This document shows positions 58,053 through 64,000 of a DNA stretch of 64,000 nt, piece by piece. The notes below the pieces were generated by a model. The model searched no databases. It was not told the origin of the DNA and was given only the letters and a program-made list of their open reading frames with translations. This stretch comes from Aralia elata (lineage: Eukaryota > Streptophyta > Magnoliopsida > Apiales > Araliaceae), in assembly GCA_034770075.1 (NCBI GenBank), contig CM068384.1:36615182-36679181 (forward strand). Reading direction: 5' to 3'. Within the stretch, counting starts at the first letter, position 1; the number at the start of each line of letters is the position of its first letter. Position numbers and translations under genes: made by a program.

Positions 58053-59226
58053 AATGAATAAAAAGCTTCAGTTCTTCAGTTCAGTATCACCTCATCACAA
58101 TCATGGAAAAGTCAAGTTTGATAATATTTACCCTTCAATAAGATTAATAATCCTAGATAACCGCAATCGCTAATTATCCGAAATTCTCCTTATGTGTAAA
58201 TCTAATGTGACAATCGCCTCAAAAGACTCTAACTATTATATAACCTAGAACTATCAGTCTAGATTTAATATAACAGCAGCATGAAGAATTAGAGAATTAG
58301 GTTATTCCAAGCAACAATTACACAATCAGGAATTATTTAACTTGCCTTCTAATAATCTTAATAATATTCAAAAGCTTGTCCACACTCAAATACTATTAAT
58401 CGCTACCTACGATCAGATATAATATCGTTTACTTAATATTATATCTTAATCTAGCAGATGATATTAATCAAATTAATTCAATTGGCCAAATCAAATTAAA
58501 AGATTAAATAACACATAATCAGTTAAAACAGATTATCAGAATAAATCTCATGCAAGAAGGAATAAATAAATAAAACCTGATTAAACCATTAATTATGAAA
58601 AAGGTTCAACATCCCTTAGAACTGAAAGTAAGAGTCTAGCCTGACATGCCTTCAATCTTCTCCAATTAAGGTTACAATTGTAGTTGTCAAGATCCCCCTA
58701 TAATAAATTAAAAACATCTATTTATAGTCCTAACATAATATCCTAAGTCTCTAAGAATTAAGAATCCAATCTGAATTAGAAATCATCAAAAATTACAAAA
58801 AGTCAAAGCTGGTCAAACTTGGTCAACGCCGCCTTTCTCGCCGGGGCGAGGATTTATGCCTGAGTTTTCTCGCCGGGGCGAACTCCCGTCGGGGCGAGGA
58901 TTTTTGCACTGAGTTTCTCGCCGGGGCGAGAACCTCCAGAATAATGTTGGGCCGGGGCGAGCTCTGGATCAGCTGGGGCGAAGACGAGCAGAAGGTTTCT
59001 CGTCGGGGCGAGAAACTCCAGTACAAAGTTCTCGCCGGGGCGAGAACCCTAAATTTTCCAACTTTTCAACTTTTCTCGTTTTGGCTCCGATTTTCCATCT
59101 TTTTCCACTTTTGACCCTGAATCCTCCTGAAATCAATAAACAACCTAATAAGTGCATATACACAATAAAATATGCAATAAACTAAATATAAAGGAATGAA
59201 AATAAATGAGTATTATGCACTTATCA
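58053..59226 (-). repeat. Element E LTR 3, truncated
   Basis: 1174 bp corresponding exactly in length to 42882-44055 of LTR 1. Junction with gag at AATGA, a five-base sequence present at both deletion ends. GC array 58838-59048, TATA box 58727-58718. TSD AGAGT follows. Confidence 0.92.
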
Positions 59227-59271
59227 AGAGTTATGGTCATTTTACCAACAGAGGTCAGAGCAAAAAATAGT

Positions 59272-59396
59272 GGCACGGGCCGCGCCAGATTAACAAGGAA
59301 GATGGTGTGGGGCACGTCGAAAGAGCAAATTCTGCAAATGCGGCGCGGGGAGCACCAAAAATGGCATGTGATTGGCGCGGGGTGCGCCATACGTGC
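59272..59396. repeat. GC-rich inverted-repeat motifs in D LTR (four to five units)
   Basis: GGCACGGGCCGCGCCA (about 59272), a weak unit near 59308, GGCGCGGGGAGCACCA (about 59341) and TGGCGCGGGGTGCGCCA (about 59373), the last with a six-pair stem. The array ends about 90 bp upstream of the TATA box, as in A and E. Confidence 0.7.
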
Positions 59397-59483
59397 GGAA
59401 AGGATGCTGAATTTAATGTATTTTTGGAGAAATTGATTAGGAATAGGATTTTTGTTGATTAAGTAATTAGGGTTTCTATGAGG

Positions 59484-59493
59484 CTATAAATAC
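59484..59493 (+). promoter_or_regulatory. Element D LTR TATA box
   Basis: CTATAAATAC, with AGGG TTTCTATGAGG upstream. Transcription would start some 30 bp downstream, by analogy with plant promoters. Confidence 0.6.
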
Positions 59494-61289
59494 ATATTAT
59501 GTATATCTTAGTGGGAAAGACTTTTGACTGCAAGAATTGGTGATCGCTAAGGAGGCTTGAAGATTGGATTGGAGAGCACAAGAAGTCAGACATTGAAGAG
59601 TAAGGAGATTGGAGATTCCACCAAAAGTTTTTCTTCTTCTCTTTATTTTCTTTATCTGTAACTTTGAATGTTTTCTATATCTGGGATGATGGTTTTCTTT
59701 AGGATGATGAACTAAGTTTTTAATTAGGGGTACAAGGGAACCTTTTGTGATGCTTTAATTTATTTATCCATATTTTCATTTATTGATCATGTTTAAGTTA
59801 TTTATCATATCTTAAGCATATTTATTAATTATGTGGCCAACAATTAATCTGATATCTTAGATAGAATTGAAAAAGGAAATCTAGGATTAAATCTTGGTAT
59901 GATAACGTATGAACTTGTTAATTCTAATTTAGAATAACATAACAATATATAGGATGAAAATACCTATGTGTCATGCGTAGCTTATTTAGGAGTTTGTGCT
60001 TAACGAATCTGTTTTAAGTGTCTTGCATAAAAATAGCAATATAACTGAAATAGATCTTTTTATTAATCATTGAAAGATGTTAATGAATAGATAGGTAATC
60101 CCAGTTAACAACTCATTGAATTAGTAGGGTGAAAATAGGGTGAAGAGATTATTGTAAAGCAATTGGGGAAATTGTATTCGTAAACTTGATAAATCTGATA
60201 ATTGATTCTTATTAGTTTAGCTTAATTTTAGTTTTAAATTAACTTATTCTCAAAATCAACATCGGTGACCGTTTAAGTGTAATTGAATTGATAATCACTT
60301 AATAATTAGGATAGTTATTAGTATTCGTTCTCTGTGGGATCGACAATCTTCTTACTTCTATATTACTTGATTCACCATGTATGTGACACCCCCAAATTCA
60401 GGTACCAATACCTCGAATCTGGTGCTCACGATAAAGTACATCCATACACCTCTAAACAACATAAATCAACTAATGCGGAATAAATAAACATATGTTGTTC
60501 ATTACAAAAGGTTTACTACGGTCCCAAGGTCTATAACCTTAAATAAATACATCACAGAATACAATAATAATACAAAACAATTCCACGATTACATAACGGG
60601 ATAGTACATATAACTATTCCTTAAGCTTTCCTTTGCCTTTGTCCGCTTTGGAACTCCCCGGCTTAACTGCAATAGGTTCATAATATAGCAAAGGTGAGCA
60701 ACTACTTTGCTCAGCAAGTTTAAAATGAATAAAGAGGATATATCATAAATGAATGAGAATAATAATTGCATAGTTCAACAATTTAAGAACATTGAAGAAA
60801 TAGCTGACAATATAATCAAAGTTCAAATGAAATAATGAATATTGATTATTTACTGCTGAGTGGTCTAATAGACCATGAACTTTTTGGCCAAGGAATCAGT
60901 CATTCTACTAACCCTTTTAAACGCCTGGCCCATCAGTAGTACTCGAGGGGATCAGCCTCTCGTACCCTATGTATATGCATAAAATTTAACTGACTGCATC
61001 GAAAAACCGACAGATTAAAATCCCCTAAATAAGGGTTGCTCTCTCAGTCCAAGAATCCATACCAACAATTGGTTTGGATAGCTTTTAAAATAATAACCTG
61101 TACGTGTCTAGCTGAAACAAATGGCGTAGACAATTCCCTTAAACAGTTCATGAATGAAGAACTTATGTTTCACAGTCCAACAACAGATTACAAATTCAAA
61201 TGCACAATGTGCGAATATCAATAATTATCCTTGATGTGGAGTAATTAACAATACTTAAACCACTAACCATAATTGAAATATGATAACTC

Positions 61290-61640
61290 GAGTTGAGTTA
61301 CGAAACTTGCAACAATATATAATACTTGCTCAAATATAAATCGAGTAAGAAAAACTTGCAATTCATAAGAATAAACTCGCACAATAATAAAAGTTGTACG
61401 GGTTAGGAAACTGGCTCAATAAATAAATTGAGTTAGGATAGGAAACTTGCCCAACACAAGGGTTAGACAAGGGTTAAGAAAGAACTTGCTCAAATATAAA
61501 TTGAGTTAAGTTAAGAAAACTTGCAAAAATATAGAATGATTGCTCAATCAATAAATAACTCGCACAATAAATAAAAGTTGTACGGTTGAGAAAACCTGCC
61601 CAATATTAAATTGAGTTAAGGTAAGAAACTTGCCTGATGC
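61290..61640. repeat. Degenerate tandem repeat in F LTR
   Basis: About eight to ten units of 25-45 bp around GAAACTTGCTCAAATATAAATTGAGTTAAG. Many hold CTCAA...TTGAG inverted repeats. The T LTR has only about three related units (35155-35240), so the array expanded in F or contracted in T. Confidence 0.75.
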
Positions 61641-62006
61641 ACTGCTACAATAATACAACACACGCTCCTTAATATCCTACACATGTAAATACATATTCAC
61701 ATAACAATTAGTCACATAAAGTCTAGGTTCAAAACGGACGATGCATCATTAAAACACATTGATTGTCACTACGACTACCCAGTCGGGGGTCTCACTCACT
61801 GGGTTATTCAATTTACACCTATGACAACACGACTTTGGTTGACATTTAATAAACAATTAAGCAATTAAGGTTAAGGTTTAACAAGGCATAAATAACTAAC
61901 TTGTTTAATCATTTAGGATAAAAATATAAGTGTTGGACCCGCTGAAAAGAGTTCATTAGGTCCGACCCGATCCGGTCTGACCGACCCGACCCAGGCCGGA
62001 CACGGC

Positions 62007-62208
62007 ACTGGCGCTGCAGCGCCAAGCCTAAGCATTGGACCTCACGCTGCGGCGTGAGTCCCGTGTTTTCTCCATGACAGGGCTTCACGCTGCGGCGTGA
62101 GCCTTAGAGCTTGGATCTCACGTTGCGGCGTGAGTCCCGGTCCTTTCCCATCTTGCCCCTCGCTGCAGCGTGAGCTGCAGGGCTTATGAGTGACGCTGCG
62201 GCGCCATT
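62007..62208. repeat. GC-rich inverted-repeat array in F LTR (six units)
   Basis: Units: GGCGC-TGCA-GCGCC (62009), CTCACGC-TGCG-GCGTGAG on the plus strand (62040, 62085 slightly changed, 62117 slightly changed), CTCGC-TGCA-GCGTGAG (62159) and GTGACGC-TGCG-GCGCC (62190). On the element strand the loop is CGCA, as in T, while the main stem is CTCACGC instead of GGCGC. A TATA-like TTATATTTTTAT lies about 77 bp downstream (61930-61916). Confidence 0.8.
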
Positions 62209-63784
62209 CTGCAGTAGCCGGATTCTGGGTTTGTTCCCAGTTCGCGACTCTAACCTCCGGCCACTCCAACCTCCATAACTCCTTCAATACACAAGCAAAT
62301 TAGTCCATTCCGGACTCTATGGACTCCTAACTTATGAGGCTATAACATATCAAGAATTTAGAATTACTCATAAACATTAACATGGCCAAATCTTAAGCCA
62401 AAGTGCAAAGTTTATACTCTGTTCTTCGAGTTCTTGACAAGTTTTACAAAAATCATTACTACGAACTCGTTTTAACTCTTTTTTGCTCCATTCCAACTGG
62501 GTTAGCTTCGTAACCCATGGAACTACAATACCATAACAACAAACAAAATTAACAAACATGAAATCATAGCTTTACAGTCCTCTAAAATGGTCCGAACATC
62601 CAAAGTCCATGTTTTGTCCATTGTTCTTGCTCCATTAAGCCAATGTAAGGATTTCTTGCGTTTTTGTTCCACTTTGATGTTATTAATAGCTTACATAACC
62701 TCTTAACAATATTTACAAACAATCATAACAAACAAAAACACCAAGAATCACCATAAATCCAACCCACAAGCTTAAGAGCTCAAAACTAAGAAAACTTGAA
62801 AAACTTAACAAGAAATCGAATGGAAAGGATTTGGTTGGTGTTTACCTCTGCAAATCCTTCTTAGATGATTAATAAGCTTGCTAGGCTTGCTTGGCTTGAG
62901 TTCTTCTTGCTTGGATTCTCTTCTTCCTCCACTCGTGCCTTCTTCTTCTCCCTCCTTGCTTTTCCGGCGACTTTCTTCTCTTTCCCGGCGACTTCCTCCT
63001 TCTTCTTCCTTCCTTCTTGCAGCTCTCTCTCTATCTGCTAAAACAAGGAAGAAAGGAAATGTGGAATGGGAGGGAATGAGGAGCCGGTGGAGTGGGGAGA
63101 GAAGGAATGGGTTAGGAGAAGTGGAGGAGTAATTTTGGGAGAAAATGGGTTAGTTCCTCAATGTTGTCCAAAAAAATTCAAAGCTTGCCGGCAAACTCCC
63201 TTCATGCTCTCATTTAAAATGGGAGTTGGTTCCCACTTGGAGTAACAAGCCAAAATAAATACCCAAATACACCAAAATTATATCCGAAAACTCCCACTTT
63301 TGTACCAAAACTGGTAAATAACTTCACCCAAAATTAAAATGGGTACTCCCATAAATATTGGGATGGGTAAAAATAATTATTATGAAATTTGTCCAAATAT
63401 TCGGAACACCCATATAATACATTTCGGATACGGATAAAATCAAGTATCAACTCAAATAAAATTTTCGACGCTTGAAAAAATTATTCGTTCGCACACACGT
63501 ATTAACAAAATTATTCAACATCGAAAAAGATGAAAAAAAATATCTGGCATGAATAGTGTCTCGGGGAACGTGCCCCGTGAATAGTGATTTAGCGACGCTA
63601 CGCGAAATCAATTATTCACTTAAACAAAACTATAACACGTAAAATTTCATGCATTCACATAATCCAGGTTGTCACACAACCTTTAAACATGCAATATAAA
63701 AATAATATTAATAAAATATAATATATTCATTAATATTCAACAAATTCGAATTACAAGGCAAATTCAAATTTCTCGATCGTTACA

Positions 63785-63827
63785 ATGTATACTTGTACGT
63801 ATTTGTCATTATATAAATCGAACAACA
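63785..63827 (+). repeat. Element D 3' LTR, end
   Basis: ATGTA duplication followed by TACTTGTACGTATTTGTC and an end at about AACAACA. This completes the D LTR to about 1.5 kb when the three pieces are added. The end is placed by analogy with LTRs that end ..CAACA before the primer site. Confidence 0.6.
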
Positions 63828-64000
63828 AGTATCACACCAGCAATGGCACATCAACTAATTCAGGTACTCATATCCACACAGTTTCAATTGAAGCTTTTCA
63901 TTAAGCACGTACATTTCGCTGTTTGTCCACAAAAGCTTTTGAACACTGTTCCAAATGATATTTATTATCCATATTTCAAATTTTCTTTTGTTGGACTAAA
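63828..64000. other. Sequence beyond element D, unidentified
   Basis: 173 bp with no recognisable coding frame, motif or repeat. It should be the original host site of D, or another repeat. Confidence 0.4.

Larger units (their letters stand above)
42685..59226 (-). mobile_element. Element E: tandem Athila-type array LTR-body-LTR-body-LTR
   Basis: Three LTRs (42685-44055, 50645-52015, partial 58053-59226) alternate with two near-identical bodies in the same minus orientation. Only the outermost ends carry the target duplication AGAGT (42680-42684 and 59227-59231), so the whole is one insertion later expanded, most simply by unequal recombination between LTRs or bodies of sister copies. Each body has gag-PR-RT-RH-INT with its own disabling mutations. 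E has no third ORF. Confidence 0.92.
59227..60381 (+). repeat. Element D 3' LTR, middle part
   Basis: Begins with the duplicated AGAGT, then TATGGTCATTTTACC. Contains GC-rich motifs (59272-59396), TATA box (59484-59493), transcribed U5/R-like sequence and GTTCTCTGTGGGATCGAC (60326-60343), whose equivalents occur near LTR ends of A and E. Interrupted by F at 60381. Confidence 0.82.
60382..63784 (-). mobile_element. Element F: solo LTR of the T family
   Basis: 3403 bp, minus strand TGTAACGATCGAG (63784) to GGGGGTGTCACA (60382), the same termini as the T LTR (TGTAACGAATG ... GGGGATGTCACA). Flanked by the target duplication ATGTA (60377-60381 and 63785-63789), so it is one insertion reduced to a single LTR by recombination. 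Carries a GC array (62007-62208), an expanded AT-rich repeat (61290-61640) and a pyrimidine-rich block (62880-63035). An ORF at 62878-63132 is low-complexity and not called. Confidence 0.88.
28346..63827 (+). mobile_element. Element D: plus-strand Athila-type retrotransposon, split by T, E and F
   Basis: Pieces in order: gag-PR-RT fragment (28346-30575), 3' region (30576-30838), [T], 3' region with hairpins (41267-42361), start of 3' LTR (42362-42684), [E], LTR middle (59232-60381), [F], LTR end (63790-63827). The joins are supported by TSDs AGATG, AGAGT and ATGTA. Most of RT, RH and INT was lost in a deletion near 30575. The 5' part of gag and the 5' LTR are missing left of C2. Confidence 0.85.

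Noticed and set aside
62878..63132. 84-codon Leu/Ser-rich ORF in LTR F
   Set aside because: Low-complexity pyrimidine-rich LTR sequence; no conservation visible in the T LTR.
60382..63676. Ending element F at GTTGTCACA near 63676
   Set aside because: Flanks there do not match, whereas ending at 63784 gives the ATGTA duplication and the same TGTAACG terminus as element T.

Overview
This window is nuclear DNA from a flowering plant, most likely a eudicot, and consists almost wholly of nested LTR retrotransposons. I found no credible host gene, rRNA, tRNA or CRISPR array. Every coding region is a retroelement gag, protease (PR), reverse transcriptase (RT), RNase H (RH), integrase (INT) or third ORF, and all carry stops, frameshifts or deletions. 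Primer-binding sites match plant tRNA-Asp (Athila-type elements) or tRNA-iMet (copia and chromovirus elements). The species cannot be named from the sequence.

Layout: (A) 1-8241, minus-strand Athila-type Ty3/gypsy element with its 5' LTR at 6843-8241, inserted into the third ORF of (B). (B) 8242-~13330, a second minus-strand Athila-type element. (C1) ~13331-19791, a decayed plus-strand Ty1/copia element, joined head-on to (C2) 19792-28345, a minus-strand copy of the same family, making a large inverted repeat. (D) 28346-63827, a plus-strand Athila-type element spread out by three insertions. These are (T) 30839-41266, a Tekay/Del-like chromovirus with target-site duplication (TSD) AGATG; (E) 42685-59226, an LTR-body-LTR-body-LTR tandem Athila-type array with TSD AGAGT; and (F) 60382-63784, a solo LTR of the T family with TSD ATGTA. 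Inside the 5' LTR of T lies (X) 32308-34644, a minus-strand Athila-type LTR flanked by a 205-bp direct repeat.

The most unusual signal is not a gene. Several unrelated families carry arrays of short inverted repeats (stem plus four-base centre). In the LTRs of A, D, E and X a GC-rich array sits about 70-110 bp upstream of a TATA box. The LTRs of T and F have GC arrays 50-80 bp upstream of TATA-like sequences. Copia C2 has a GC array in its leader, and A and B have another between INT and the third ORF. Each family has its own stem sequence, yet centres are shared between relatives (CGCA in T and F; CGGG in B and E). D and E also share (i) a four-unit hairpin array with compensating stem changes upstream of the 3' LTR and (ii) two hairpins with an RGGA loop, each followed by a polypurine tract. 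The copia leaders hold four hairpins whose loop differs in the same way in all four units between C1 and C2. These look like repeated RNA or DNA structural signals (packaging, dimerisation, priming or promoter function) that change together within an element.

History by nesting: B and D are the oldest frames. A entered B; T, E and F entered D; X is inside T. The C1/C2 junctions show that larger deletions or rearrangements followed.
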